Below are positions 43,268 through 54,187 of a stretch of DNA of 64,000 nucleotides, piece by piece; within the stretch, counting starts at the first letter, position 1, and each line of letters begins with the position of its first letter. Location of the stretch: assembly GCF_014648895.1 (NCBI RefSeq), contig NZ_BMRZ01000012.1, positions 1 through 64,000 on the forward strand, given 5' to 3'. Below the pieces are notes generated by a model. It worked only from the letters and a program-made list of their open reading frames with translations. It had not been told where the DNA came from and searched no databases. A program made the position numbers and the translations under genes. The DNA is from Streptomyces tanashiensis. Lineage in GTDB: Bacteria; Actinomycetota; Actinomycetes; Streptomycetales; Streptomycetaceae.

Positions 43268-46200
43268 ATGACGGAACCGAGCGCTCGTCTCGTGCTGATC
43301 TCCCCCACGCGCCTGGCCGACGTACGCCGGCGCACCGGTGACCACTCCGACCGGACCATCGCCGAGGCCTGTGCCATCGGACTGTCCTACTGGGCGACGG
43401 GCCAGAGCCCCGAAGGCATCGACCTCTCCCCCGGCGTGATGTTCGCGGACGTGCTCGGATGGGCCGACAACGGCGGTGGCGCGCCGTGCGGTTGGGAGGT
43501 CGCAGAAGTCGCCTCGGGCGGCGTGCGCATCACCGTGCCCGAGGGCGTCCTGCCGTCCGAAGCGCAGCTCGCGCTGGACGACCTGGCGGACTTCCCGGAC
43601 CGGCCCCTCGGCACCGTCGGCCCGTCCGGGGTGGCGGAGCGACTCAAGACCCTGGCCCGGTGGAACGACACCGATGCCGACCGGGTCCGGCCGACCATCG
43701 TGGAGATGTTCCGCGAGCAGGCGCGGCTCAGGCCGGACACGGTCGCCATCGTCGACGAACACCGGTCGCTCACCTACCGCGAGGCGGCGGAGAAGTCGGC
43801 TCAGCTGGCCCACCACCTGATCGAACGCGGGCTCACCGCCGAGCAGGTCGTCGGCATCTCGCTGGGCCGCTCCGCCGACATGGTGATCGGTCTGCTGGCC
43901 GTCCTCCAGGCCGGCTGCGCGTTCGTGCCGCTCGATCCGCAGTGGCCCGCCGCGCGCCGCGCCGTCGTCATCGACGACGCGCAGGTCGTGGTCCAGCTCA
44001 ACGAGTCCGGCGCGCACGACCCCGCCGAACCGGCCGCCGTCGCCGTCGACCTCGGCGACTGGCAGTACGGCAGCCACCCCGTCGAGGGAACCGGGGTCAC
44101 CGTCCACGGTGACTCCCTGGCCTACGTCATCTTCACCTCCGGCTCGACCGGCCGCCCGAAGGGCGCCATGATCCGGCACGAGGCGATCAGCGAGCGGCTG
44201 CTGTGGCAGGTCGACGAGATCCTGGGCTTCGGTGACGGAGACGCCTCGCTCTTCAAGGCGCCCCTGTCCTTCGACATATCCATCAACGAGGTCTTCCTGC
44301 CGCTGGTGTGCGGCGGCAGGCTGGTGGTCCTGCGCCCCGGCGGCGAACGGGACCCGCACCACCTCCTGAGCGTGATCGCCGAGCAGCGCGTCACCTTCAC
44401 CTACCTCGTCTCGTCCATGCTGGACGTCCTCCTGGAGATCGCCGGCGACTCCGGACGCCTCGACAGCCTGCGGCACGTGTGGTGCGGCGGCGAGGTGCTC
44501 ACCCCCGAGCTGTACGAGCGGTTCCGCACCAAGCTCGGCGGCGTTCCGATGTACCACGGCTACGGCCCTGCCGAGACCACGATCGGCGTCTCCCACGTCA
44601 TCTACCGCGGTGAGGCGGAGCGCCTGTCGACCTCGATCGGCAAGGCCAACCCCAACACCCGGCTCTACGTCCTGGACGACGAACTGCGCCCGGTCCCCGT
44701 CGGGGTCGGCGGCGAACTGTACGTCGGCGGCTTCCTCCTGGGCCGCGGGTACGTGGGGGCGCCCGGCCTGACCGCGTCCCGGTTCGTGGCGAACCCGTTC
44801 TCGGACGACGGTTCGCGGCTCTACCGGACCGGGGACCTCGCGCGGTTCGCCCCGGACGGGTCGCTGGACTTCCTCGGCCGGGCCGACAACCAGATCAAGA
44901 TCCGCGGCATGCGGCTCGAACTCGAGGACGTCGAGGCCGGCCTGGCCGAGCATCCCGAGGTACGGCACACCTGCGTCGTCGCGAAGAAGAACAGCGCGGG
45001 CGGCACCTACCTCGTGGGGTACGTGATCCCCGCGGCCGGAGCCGCCGACCTGCGGGCGGACGAGGTCAAGGTCTGGGCCACCGGGCACATGGTGGAGTAC
45101 ATGGTGCCCGCCCACATCGTCGTGATGCGGGAGTTCCCGCTCACCCCCAACGGCAAGCTCGACCGGCGCGCGCTGCCCGAGCCCGAGATCGTCACGGGCT
45201 CCTTCGTCCGGCCCTCCACCGACGAGGAGCGCCTCGTGTGCGCGGCCGTCGCCTCGGTCCTGCGGCTGGACGAGGTCGGCGTCGACCAGGACTTCTTCCA
45301 GCTCGGCGGAGACAGCATCCTCGCCATCTCGCTGCTGAGCGCGCTGCGCGAAGCGGGCCTCTACGTCACCGCGGGGCAGATCTTCGCCCACAGCGTCCTG
45401 GGCGCACTGGCCGCCGTGGCCGGCCGCGAGGACGCGACCCGGGTGGACCACGGCGACGTGGCGACGGGGTCCGTCGTCGGCTCGCCCATCGTCCAGTGGC
45501 TCGGGCGGACCACGGACGCCATCGACGGCTTCGTGCAGTCCGTCGTCCTGAACACCCCCGCGGACCTCACCGCCGAGGGCCTGGACGCCGTCCTCACCGC
45601 CGTCGTGGCCCGGCACGACATGCTGCGCGCCAGGCTCGTGCGCGGGGACCGCTGGAGCTTCGACATCCCGGAGGCCGGCGGAACCACTGCATGCCGGCAG
45701 GAGAGCGACGAGTCGCTCGACGCGTGCGTGGCCCTCGCCACGGAGGGGCTGGACCCGGACAACGGCGTGATGCTGCGGGCCGTCTGGCGCCGTGCGGCAC
45801 GCCAGTTGGTCGTCGTCGTCCACCACGTGGTCGTCGACGGCGTGTCCTGGCGCGTCCTGATGGACGACCTGGCCACCGCGTGGCGCCAGCACTCCGCCGG
45901 CGAGGCGATCCGGCTTCCCCCGGTGGGAACGTCGTTCCGCCGCTGGACGCAGTTGCTCGAAAGCGCGGCCTTCGACGAGGACCGTGCCTCCTTCGAACGC
46001 CCCCTGCCCGGCCCCGACGCACCCCTGGGCAGGCGGACGCTGTCCGAGGCCGACACGGTCGAGCGGGAGCGGCAGCGCACCTTCAGCGTCGGACCGGACC
46101 TCACGGCCGCGCTGCTGAGCGAGGTCCCCGCGAAGTTCCACGCGGGCGTCAACGACGTCCTGCTGACCGCGCTGGCCGTCGCTCTGGCCCGCTGGCGCCG

Positions 46201-49200
46201 TGACCGCGGCCAGGAGCAGACCTTCGCGCACATCGAGCTCGAGGGCCACGGACGCGAAGGCCGCCACGTGGCCGCCGCCGTCGGCCTGGAGCCGGACCTG
46301 TCGCGGACCGTCGGCTGGTTCACGACGCTGTTCCCGGTGACCGTGGACCCCGGCACGACCGACGATTTCACCGCGCCGGACTACCTCGCCGCCGCGCTCA
46401 AGGCCGTCAAGGAGGACCTCGCCCGGGTGCCGGGCAACGGTGTCTCCTACGGCGCCCTGCAATACCTGCACGACTCCGCCTTCACCGCCCCCGTACCCCA
46501 GGTGCTCTTCAACTACCTGGGCCGCTTCGACGCGGGCGCCTCGGGGGACTGGCAGCTCTCGGGAACCACCGGGCAGCTGGGCGAGAAGCGCGACCCGCGG
46601 ATGCGTCTGCCGCGCACCCTGGAGTTCAACGCGATCGCCGAACCCGCCGCCACCGGCGCGTACGAGCTGGTCACCACCCTCTCCTGGCCCGACGGGATGT
46701 TCGACGACGAGGACGTGGAGACGCTCGGCGGATACTTCCGGAGCGCACTGACCGGGCTCGCCGCGCTCGACCAGGGCGGTCACTCCCCCAGCGACTTCCC
46801 GCTCGTGCGGCTGACCCAGGCCGACGTCGACGCCCTGGACGGCCCCGCCCTGCGCGACGTCCTCCCCCTCACCCCGCTCCAGGAAGGCCTCTACTTCCAC
46901 TCGGTGTTCGACGCGGACTCCGCCGGCAGCTACGTCGAACAGCAGCTGCTCACCCTGGAGGGCGACGTCGACGCCGAGCGGCTCGCGGCGGCCGCCACCC
47001 GACTGCTCGCCCTGTACCCCAATCTGGCCGCGCGGTTCACCGCCCTCGCCGACGGCCGGGTCGTCTCCGTCCTCGAGAGCGGCGCGGTGGCGCCGTTCAC
47101 CACGACCGTCCGCCCCGGGATCACCGACGAGGAGATCCGCGACCACGCCGAGCGGGACCGCCGGGCCGGCTTCGACCTGGCCACCGGACCGCTGATGCGG
47201 TTCACGCTGTTCCGTGACCCCGAGTCCGGCCGGAACGTCCTGGTGCAGACCGTGCACCACATCATCGCCGACGGCTGGTCGGTCCCGCCGATGCTCCGTG
47301 CGCTGCTCGCCGAGTACCACGCGCCCGGCACCGTCTACCCGCCGGGCGGCTTCTCCGACTACGTGGGCTGGCTCGCCGGCCGCGACGCCGACGAGAGCGA
47401 CCGGGTATGGGGCGCCGAGCTCGCCGGCCTGCCCGGCCCCTCACTGGTGGCCGCGGACCACACCCCGTCCGACCGGTTCGCCGACACCTCGGTCGAGCCG
47501 ACGAACGACGTCGACGCGGCCGTCAGGTCGGCGGGTGTGACCCTGAGCGTGGCCGTGCACAGCGCCTGGGCGCTCACCCTGGGCGACGTCCTGCGGTCCG
47601 AGGACGTGGTGTTCGGCTCCACCGTCTCCGGCCGCGACGCCGACGTGCCCGGCATCGGGGACATGGTCGGCCTGTTCATCAACACCATTCCGCTGCGGGC
47701 CCGGTGGACCTCCGGGACCACGGCCCGCGAGCTGCTGACCTCGGTGCGCGAGCACCAGGGTGCCGTCCTGCCGCACCAGCACGTCTCGCTCGCCCGGATC
47801 GGCCGCCAGGCCGGCGTCGGTTCGCTCTTCGACACCCTCGTGGTGTTCGACGTGGCCACGGACGTCGCCGCACTCGCCCGTCCCGGCGACTCCCTCCGCG
47901 TCACCGGCCTCGTCAACGAGGGAGCCCCGCACTACCCGCTCACCCTGGTCGTGGAGCGGTCCCTCGACGGGCGCCCGCGCTTCAACCTGATCTACGACGG
48001 CGAACTGCTGCGGGAGAGCGGCGCCCAGGACATCCTGCGCCGCTTCGCCCACACCCTCACCGGCCTGCTGGAGAGCCCCGACGCCCCCGTCGGCACGCTC
48101 GTGCCCCAGGGCACCCGGAGCCCGGCCGGGATCGCCCCGACCACCCTCGGCGAGCTGTTCGACGCCGCGGCGCGCCGTGACCCGTCGGCCACCGCCGTCA
48201 CCCAGTGCGCCCTCGACGGCGGCACTCGGTCGCTGACCTACGGCGAACTGGCCGCCGCCAAGGACGAGCTGGCCGCCGCCCTGCGCGCGGCCGGGGTCGG
48301 ACCGGGCCGGCGCGTCGCCGTCGCCGTCCCCCGTACGATCGAGCAGGTGATCGCCCTGGTCGCGATCGTCAGCGCGGGCGGCGCGTACGTACCGCTGGAC
48401 ATGGCCTACCCGGACGAGCGGCTGGAGTACGTGCTCGCGGACGCCGCGCCGCAGGCCGTCCTGGTCGACCCGCACCAGCGGGAGCGCTTCGCGACGCTGC
48501 TGGACCGGGCCGGCGTCGCCGCCCGCGTCCTCGTCCAGGGCGACGAGCTGCCGCGCGACGCCACCGAGGCCGCCGCGGCCCCGGTCACCTGGCACGACCC
48601 CGCCTACGTGATCTACACCTCCGGTTCGACCGGCAAGCCCAAGGGCGTCGTCGTCCCGCACTCCAGCGTGGTGGCGCTGCTCGCCAACACCCAGCCGGAC
48701 ATGGCCTTCGGACCGCACGACGTGTGGGTCCAGTTCCACTCCTACTCCTTCGACTTCGCGGTCTGGGAGCTGTGGGGCGCACTGGCCCACGGCGGTGAAC
48801 TGCTCGTTCCCGACTACGGGCTGACCCGTTCCCCGGTGGACTTCCACCGGCTGGTCAGGGAGCGCGGGGTGACCGTGCTCAACCAGACCCCGTCGGCCTT
48901 CTACCAGTTCGTCGAAGCGGACCGGCACGCCGGCGAACCCCTCCCCGCCCTGCGCCGTGTCGTCTTCGGCGGCGAGGCGCTGGACCTGGGACGGCTGCGC
49001 GGCTGGGTCGAGCGCCACGGCGCCGCCTCGCCCGAGCTGGTCAACATGTACGGCATCACCGAGACCACGGTCCACGTGACCCACCGGGTGCTGACCCACG
49101 ACGACTTCGGCTCCGGCGCCGACGTCAGCCCCATCGGCGGCCCCCTCCCCGGCCTGGTCACCCACCTCCTCGACGACCGGCTGCGGCCGGTTCCGCCGGG

Positions 49201-52200
49201 CCGGGAGGGCGCCATCTACGTGGCGGGCGACCAGGTGTCCCTCGGCTACCTGGGCCGTCCGGGCCTGACCGCCGGCCGGTTCGTGGCGAACCCGTTCGCG
49301 AACGACGGCTCCCGCATGTACCACACGGGAGACCTCGCCCGCCGGACCCTCGACGGCGAACTGGAGTTCACCGGCCGCGCCGACGACCAGGTCCAGCTCA
49401 AGGGCTTCCGCATCGAGCTCGGCGAGGTCGAGTCCGCGGTCCGGGACCTCGACGGCGTGGTCGACGTGGCCGTCACCGTCGCGGACAGCGGCGACCACCT
49501 GGTCGCGCACGTCGTGGGCCGCGTGCCCGGCGACCTGTCCGTACTCCTCGCCGCCAAGCTGCCCGTACACATGGTGCCGGGCCGGGTCCTGACGGTGGAC
49601 GCCCTGCCGCTGACCGTCAACGGCAAGCTCGACCGCAAGGCCCTGATCACGCGGGCCGCCCAGGGCGACGACACCCCGGTGCCTGTCACGGACTCCGTGC
49701 TGACCTCGCTCATCGGCATCTTCGCCGAGACGCTCGGCCACCCGGACGCTCACGCCGACACCGACTTCTTCGGCGCCGGCGGCGACAGCATCATCGCGAT
49801 CACCGTGGTCAACCGGGCCAGGGCACTCGGTCTGCCGATCGCCCCCCGCGACGTGTTCCTGCGCAAGACGCCGCGGGCGCTCGCCGAGCATCTGGGGACG
49901 CTCGCGCCGCGGCCCGCCGCGGCCCGCCCGGCGACCGCGCCGGCACGCCGCGAGGACGGCCCGGTCGTGCCCACCCCGATCATCCTGCGCCAGCGCGCAC
50001 TGGGCGCTTCCCTGGCCCGGTTCGCCCAGGCCCGGACGCTGGAGGTGGCCGAAGGCACCGCGTACGCCGACGTCGAACGCGCCGCGAACGCCGTCCTGGC
50101 CGCCCACCCCGCCCTGCGGATGCGCCTGGACACCGAGCACGGCGTGTGGACCCTGCGGACCGAACCGGCCCGCGAGGCCCAGGTCGTCCGCGCCGGCACG
50201 TCCGACGCGACGGCCGCCGCGAACGAGGCCGCCGGACGGCTCGACCCCGCGTCCGGTGAGGTCATCGCGTTCACCTGGCTCGCCACGACCGGCACCCTGG
50301 TGATCACCGTGCACCACCTCGCGGTCGACGCCGTGTCCTGGCTGATCCTGCTGGACGACATGGCGGCCGCCCTGCGCGGGGAGGCCCTCGCACCGGCCAC
50401 CACCTCCTACGCCGAGTACGCGGAGGCGCTCACCCTCCAGGCCGCCGCCGGCGCCGGTGACCTCGGACGCTGGACCGACACCCTCCAGGCGCCCCCGCTG
50501 CTGCCCGCGGTCGGCCGATCGCGCGACACCGCGGCGGTGCTGCCGCCCGACGTGAGCGACGTGGTGACACGCACGGCTCCCGCCGCACTCGGCGTCGCCC
50601 TGACCGAGCTGCTGTGCGGCGCCCTGCGCACCGCGCTCACCCAGGTCCAGGAGTCGCCCACCGACCTCGCGATCGAGCTGGAACGGCACGGCCGCGTCCC
50701 GGCACGGGAGCACCACGACTACTCCCGTACGGTCGGCTGGTTCACGGCCGTCGCGCCCGTCCGGCTCACCCCGCACACCGACCCCGTCACGGCCGCCCGC
50801 GAGGTCGCCGAACGGCAGCCCGACGAGGCCGGGCACGTGGCCTACGGCCGGCTGCGGTACCTCAACCCGCAGACGGCGCCGCTGCTGACCGCACAGCCGC
50901 AGGTGCTGTTCAACTACCTCGGCCGGGGCAGCGAGTCCCGGGTGCCGCACATCACCGGCGGAGACCAGGGCAGCCCGTACGCCGTGGAGGTCAACGCATG
51001 GACCGACGCGGCCACCGGCAGCCTGCACGCCGCCTTCACCCTCGCCGAGGAGATCCCGGGCGAGATCACCGGGCACTGGCTGCGCGCCCTGGAGGCCATC
51101 GCCGACGCCGCCGTGACGGCCGAGCGCACGGCACCGGTCACTCCGCTGCAGCGGGGCCTGTTCTTCCAGGCCCAGATGGCGGGCACGGGCGGACACTACG
51201 TCGCGCAGAACTGGTTCGCCTTCGAGCGCCGTCTGGACACCGACGCGCTGGCCGAGGCCATGGCCGCGGTGATCGCCCGGCATCCCGTCGTCGGAGCGGG
51301 ATTCACCACCGACGACGACGGCAACCCCGTCCAGGTCCTCAAGGCGGGCCGGCGGATCGGCGTCCGTACGGTCGAGCTGTCCGGCGACGCGGAGGTGGAG
51401 GCGCTCCGCGTCCGGGACCGGAACACCGGGTTCGACCTGAGCGAACCGCCGCTGATCCGGCTGACCGTGGTCCGGCTGCCGGACGGCCGGGACGGCCTGC
51501 TCTTCAGCTACCACCTGCTGCTGTGGGACGGCTGGTCCCGCGAGATCGTGCTGCGCGACCTGTTCGCCGCGTACGAGGCCGTCCTCGCCGGCGCGCAGCC
51601 GGACAACGGACCGGCCACGCCCTCCTTCGAGGACCACGCCCGGGCGCTCGCCGCGAAGGACCCGGCGGTCGCCGAGCGCTTCTGGGCCGGACAGCTGGCC
51701 GGTCTCCCGGGCCCGACGCTGCTCGCCGGACCTGCGCCGATGCTCACGGAGGACCTTCCGCCCGCGCTCGTCCACACGCTCTCCGCAGAACAGTCGGACC
51801 TGCTGCGGGAGGCGGCCAAGGCACACGGCGTCACCCTGAACTCCGTCCTGACCGGCGCGTTCGGCCTCTTCCTCGGCGCCCACACGGGCCGCAGCGACGC
51901 GGTGTTCGGCATGACCGTCTCCGGCCGCGAGGGCGAGGGCCTGTCCGACATCGTCGGCGTGCTGCTCAACACCGTCCCGATGTGGACCCGGGCGCGGCCG
52001 GACGACACCGTCCGGGACTACCTGTCGGCCGTGCAGGCCGTGCGGGTCGAGGCCATGGAGCACGAACACCTGGGGCTCGGCGAGATCCAGCGGGCCAGCG
52101 GCCACGACACCCTGTTCGACAACCTGTTCGTGCTCCAGAACTTCCTGGACATGGACGCGTTCACCGAGATGAACGCCCGCCACGGCATCACGGCGGTGAA

Positions 52201-54187
52201 GTCCGACGACTCCACCCACTACCCGTTCACCTGGGTCGTCACGCCCGGCGACCGGCTCACGGTGAAGCTGGAACACCGCCACGGCGACGGCGACAGCGCC
52301 CGCCGCCTCCTCGGCGACTACGTGCGCGTACTGGAGGACCTCGCCGGTTCGGCCGGCCCGGTCGGCGCCCTGCGCGGCCTCGGCCCGGTACCCGAGCCCG
52401 GCGTCCGGACGGACATCGGCACGGACACCGTGGTCGATCGGTTCGACCTGGCGGCGGACCGTTCCCCGGAGCGGACCGCGCTCGTCTCCCACGGCCGGAG
52501 CATGACCTTCGCCGAACTCCGGGACCGCAGCCGGACGCTGGCGGGCGTGCTCGCCGGACGCGGGATCGGCCCCGAGCGGACCGTCGGTCTCGCGATCCCG
52601 CGGTCGCTCGACTCGATCGTGGCCCTGTTCGCCGTGCTGCGCACCGGAGCCGCGTACGTGCCGCTGGAACTGGACCACCCCGACGAGCGGATCGCGTCGA
52701 TCGTCGCGGACGCCCGGCCGGACGTGACCCTCACCGTCAGCGCCGTGTCGCCGCGGCTGACCGGTGAGCTGATCGAACTGGACCGCCCCCTGCCGGCGGC
52801 CGAGCCGTTCACGACGTTCTCCCCGGACGACCCGCGGCGGCTGCGCCACCCCGCGTACACGATCTACACGTCCGGCTCGACCGGCAGGCCCAAGGGCGTC
52901 GTCACCGAGTACGCCGGCCTGACCAACATGCTGATCAACCACCAGCGCCGGATCTTCGCACCGGTCCTGGCCGCGCACGGCAACCGGGTCTTCCGGATCG
53001 CCCACACCGTGTCCTTCGCCTTCGACATGTCGTGGGAGGAGCTGCTGTGGCTCGCCGACGGCCACGAGGTGCACGTCTGCGACGAGGAGCTGCGCCGCGA
53101 CGCGCCCCGGCTCGTGGCGTACTGCCTGGAGCACGGGATCGACGTCGTCAACGTGACGCCGACGTACGCCCAGCAGCTGGTGGCCGAGGGCCTGCTGGAC
53201 AAGCCGGCCCGTCGCCCCGCGCTGGTGCTGCTGGGCGGCGAGGCGGTCACCTCGGGTCTGTGGCAGCGGCTCGCCGAGACCGAGGGAACGGTCGGCTACA
53301 ACCTGTACGGACCCACCGAGTACACCATCAACACCCTGGGCGTCGGGACGTTCGACTGCCTCGACCCGGTGGTGGGCGTGGCCATCGACAACACCGACGT
53401 GTTCGTGCTGGACCCGTGGCTGCGGCCGGTGCCGGACGGAGTTCCCGGTGAGCTCTACGTCTCGGGTGTCGGCATCGCCCGCGGCTACCTCGGCCAGTCG
53501 GGCCAGACCGCGGACCGGTTCGTCGCGTCCCCGTTCGGTGAGCCGGGCGAGCGCATGTACCGCACCGGCGACCTGGTGGTCCGCCGGCCCGACGGGAACC
53601 TGATGTACCTCGGCCGCACCGACCAGCAGGTCAAGATCCGCGGGCACCGGGTCGAGCTGGGCGAGGTCGAGGCCGCGTTCACGGCGCACCCGGCGGTGCG
53701 GTTCACCGCCGCCGTCGCCCAGCCCGATCCTCAGGTCGACGGCGCCTACCGGCTGGCCGCGTATCTCGTGCTGGAGGGCTCCGGCCTGGCGGCGGTCGCC
53801 GCCGAGGTGGGGGCCGGGCTGCCGGACTTCCTGCGTCCGACGCACTACGCCCAGGTCGACCGCATCCCGCTCACGGTGAACGGGAAGGCCGACACCAAGG
53901 CCCTCCCCGAGCCCAAGCCGCTGGGGGCGCTGACCACTTCGGGTGAGCGCGGCCCGGAGACCGAGACCGAGACCGTGGTCTGCGAGTTCTTCGCGGAGAC
54001 CCTGGACCTGGACGACGACGAGGTGAGCGCGGTGGGCGACTTCCTTTCCCTCGGGGGACACTCCATGCTGGCCGTACGACTGGTCGGACTCCTGCGCCGG
54101 GAGTTCGGCCCCGTGATCACGATCCGTGATCTGTTCACCCTTCGGACCCCGGAAGCGATTGCCGGCCACATCGATGACAACTCCTGA
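43268..54187 (+). CDS. cchH: Coelichelin non-ribosomal peptide synthetase (CchH)
   Basis: A 3639-residue trimodular NRPS, the usual length of CchH. Order: unassigned N-terminal ~140 residues; A1 (~141-630), T1 (DFFQLGGDSIL ~674), E1 (~738-1160, HHVVVDGVSW); C1 (~1197, HHIIADG), A2 (~1625), T2 (~2166), E2 (~2231-2615); C2 (~2623), A3 (~3055), T3 (LGGHSML ~3595). Adenylation codes read from conserved positions are DINYWGGIGK (formyl-hydroxyornithine), DFWNVGMVHK (threonine) and DMENLGLINK (hydroxyornithine). E domains give D residues at modules 1 and 2. There is no thioesterase domain, and iterative use is needed for the tetrapeptide. C2 has YHLLLWDGW, and E2 has HHLAVDAVSW. Confidence 0.96.
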   Translation: MTEPSARLVLISPTRLADVRRRTGDHSDRTIAEACAIGLSYWATGQSPEGIDLSPGVMFADVLGWADNGGGAPCGWEVAEVASGGVRITVPEGVLPSEAQLALDDLADFPDRPLGTVGPSGVAERLKTLARWNDTDADRVRPTIVEMFREQARLRPDTVAIVDEHRSLTYREAAEKSAQLAHHLIERGLTAEQVVGISLGRSADMVIGLLAVLQAGCAFVPLDPQWPAARRAVVIDDAQVVVQLNESGAHDPAEPAAVAVDLGDWQYGSHPVEGTGVTVHGDSLAYVIFTSGSTGRPKGAMIRHEAISERLLWQVDEILGFGDGDASLFKAPLSFDISINEVFLPLVCGGRLVVLRPGGERDPHHLLSVIAEQRVTFTYLVSSMLDVLLEIAGDSGRLDSLRHVWCGGEVLTPELYERFRTKLGGVPMYHGYGPAETTIGVSHVIYRGEAERLSTSIGKANPNTRLYVLDDELRPVPVGVGGELYVGGFLLGRGYVGAPGLTASRFVANPFSDDGSRLYRTGDLARFAPDGSLDFLGRADNQIKIRGMRLELEDVEAGLAEHPEVRHTCVVAKKNSAGGTYLVGYVIPAAGAADLRADEVKVWATGHMVEYMVPAHIVVMREFPLTPNGKLDRRALPEPEIVTGSFVRPSTDEERLVCAAVASVLRLDEVGVDQDFFQLGGDSILAISLLSALREAGLYVTAGQIFAHSVLGALAAVAGREDATRVDHGDVATGSVVGSPIVQWLGRTTDAIDGFVQSVVLNTPADLTAEGLDAVLTAVVARHDMLRARLVRGDRWSFDIPEAGGTTACRQESDESLDACVALATEGLDPDNGVMLRAVWRRAARQLVVVVHHVVVDGVSWRVLMDDLATAWRQHSAGEAIRLPPVGTSFRRWTQLLESAAFDEDRASFERPLPGPDAPLGRRTLSEADTVERERQRTFSVGPDLTAALLSEVPAKFHAGVNDVLLTALAVALARWRRDRGQEQTFAHIELEGHGREGRHVAAAVGLEPDLSRTVGWFTTLFPVTVDPGTTDDFTAPDYLAAALKAVKEDLARVPGNGVSYGALQYLHDSAFTAPVPQVLFNYLGRFDAGASGDWQLSGTTGQLGEKRDPRMRLPRTLEFNAIAEPAATGAYELVTTLSWPDGMFDDEDVETLGGYFRSALTGLAALDQGGHSPSDFPLVRLTQADVDALDGPALRDVLPLTPLQEGLYFHSVFDADSAGSYVEQQLLTLEGDVDAERLAAAATRLLALYPNLAARFTALADGRVVSVLESGAVAPFTTTVRPGITDEEIRDHAERDRRAGFDLATGPLMRFTLFRDPESGRNVLVQTVHHIIADGWSVPPMLRALLAEYHAPGTVYPPGGFSDYVGWLAGRDADESDRVWGAELAGLPGPSLVAADHTPSDRFADTSVEPTNDVDAAVRSAGVTLSVAVHSAWALTLGDVLRSEDVVFGSTVSGRDADVPGIGDMVGLFINTIPLRARWTSGTTARELLTSVREHQGAVLPHQHVSLARIGRQAGVGSLFDTLVVFDVATDVAALARPGDSLRVTGLVNEGAPHYPLTLVVERSLDGRPRFNLIYDGELLRESGAQDILRRFAHTLTGLLESPDAPVGTLVPQGTRSPAGIAPTTLGELFDAAARRDPSATAVTQCALDGGTRSLTYGELAAAKDELAAALRAAGVGPGRRVAVAVPRTIEQVIALVAIVSAGGAYVPLDMAYPDERLEYVLADAAPQAVLVDPHQRERFATLLDRAGVAARVLVQGDELPRDATEAAAAPVTWHDPAYVIYTSGSTGKPKGVVVPHSSVVALLANTQPDMAFGPHDVWVQFHSYSFDFAVWELWGALAHGGELLVPDYGLTRSPVDFHRLVRERGVTVLNQTPSAFYQFVEADRHAGEPLPALRRVVFGGEALDLGRLRGWVERHGAASPELVNMYGITETTVHVTHRVLTHDDFGSGADVSPIGGPLPGLVTHLLDDRLRPVPPGREGAIYVAGDQVSLGYLGRPGLTAGRFVANPFANDGSRMYHTGDLARRTLDGELEFTGRADDQVQLKGFRIELGEVESAVRDLDGVVDVAVTVADSGDHLVAHVVGRVPGDLSVLLAAKLPVHMVPGRVLTVDALPLTVNGKLDRKALITRAAQGDDTPVPVTDSVLTSLIGIFAETLGHPDAHADTDFFGAGGDSIIAITVVNRARALGLPIAPRDVFLRKTPRALAEHLGTLAPRPAAARPATAPARREDGPVVPTPIILRQRALGASLARFAQARTLEVAEGTAYADVERAANAVLAAHPALRMRLDTEHGVWTLRTEPAREAQVVRAGTSDATAAANEAAGRLDPASGEVIAFTWLATTGTLVITVHHLAVDAVSWLILLDDMAAALRGEALAPATTSYAEYAEALTLQAAAGAGDLGRWTDTLQAPPLLPAVGRSRDTAAVLPPDVSDVVTRTAPAALGVALTELLCGALRTALTQVQESPTDLAIELERHGRVPAREHHDYSRTVGWFTAVAPVRLTPHTDPVTAAREVAERQPDEAGHVAYGRLRYLNPQTAPLLTAQPQVLFNYLGRGSESRVPHITGGDQGSPYAVEVNAWTDAATGSLHAAFTLAEEIPGEITGHWLRALEAIADAAVTAERTAPVTPLQRGLFFQAQMAGTGGHYVAQNWFAFERRLDTDALAEAMAAVIARHPVVGAGFTTDDDGNPVQVLKAGRRIGVRTVELSGDAEVEALRVRDRNTGFDLSEPPLIRLTVVRLPDGRDGLLFSYHLLLWDGWSREIVLRDLFAAYEAVLAGAQPDNGPATPSFEDHARALAAKDPAVAERFWAGQLAGLPGPTLLAGPAPMLTEDLPPALVHTLSAEQSDLLREAAKAHGVTLNSVLTGAFGLFLGAHTGRSDAVFGMTVSGREGEGLSDIVGVLLNTVPMWTRARPDDTVRDYLSAVQAVRVEAMEHEHLGLGEIQRASGHDTLFDNLFVLQNFLDMDAFTEMNARHGITAVKSDDSTHYPFTWVVTPGDRLTVKLEHRHGDGDSARRLLGDYVRVLEDLAGSAGPVGALRGLGPVPEPGVRTDIGTDTVVDRFDLAADRSPERTALVSHGRSMTFAELRDRSRTLAGVLAGRGIGPERTVGLAIPRSLDSIVALFAVLRTGAAYVPLELDHPDERIASIVADARPDVTLTVSAVSPRLTGELIELDRPLPAAEPFTTFSPDDPRRLRHPAYTIYTSGSTGRPKGVVTEYAGLTNMLINHQRRIFAPVLAAHGNRVFRIAHTVSFAFDMSWEELLWLADGHEVHVCDEELRRDAPRLVAYCLEHGIDVVNVTPTYAQQLVAEGLLDKPARRPALVLLGGEAVTSGLWQRLAETEGTVGYNLYGPTEYTINTLGVGTFDCLDPVVGVAIDNTDVFVLDPWLRPVPDGVPGELYVSGVGIARGYLGQSGQTADRFVASPFGEPGERMYRTGDLVVRRPDGNLMYLGRTDQQVKIRGHRVELGEVEAAFTAHPAVRFTAAVAQPDPQVDGAYRLAAYLVLEGSGLAAVAAEVGAGLPDFLRPTHYAQVDRIPLTVNGKADTKALPEPKPLGALTTSGERGPETETETVVCEFFAETLDLDDDEVSAVGDFLSLGGHSMLAVRLVGLLRREFGPVITIRDLFTLRTPEAIAGHIDDNS

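Noticed and set aside
43265..47320. 1351-codon minus-strand open frame
   Set aside because: It is the shadow of the cchH NRPS on the other strand; no domains and Gly/Arg/Val-biased composition.
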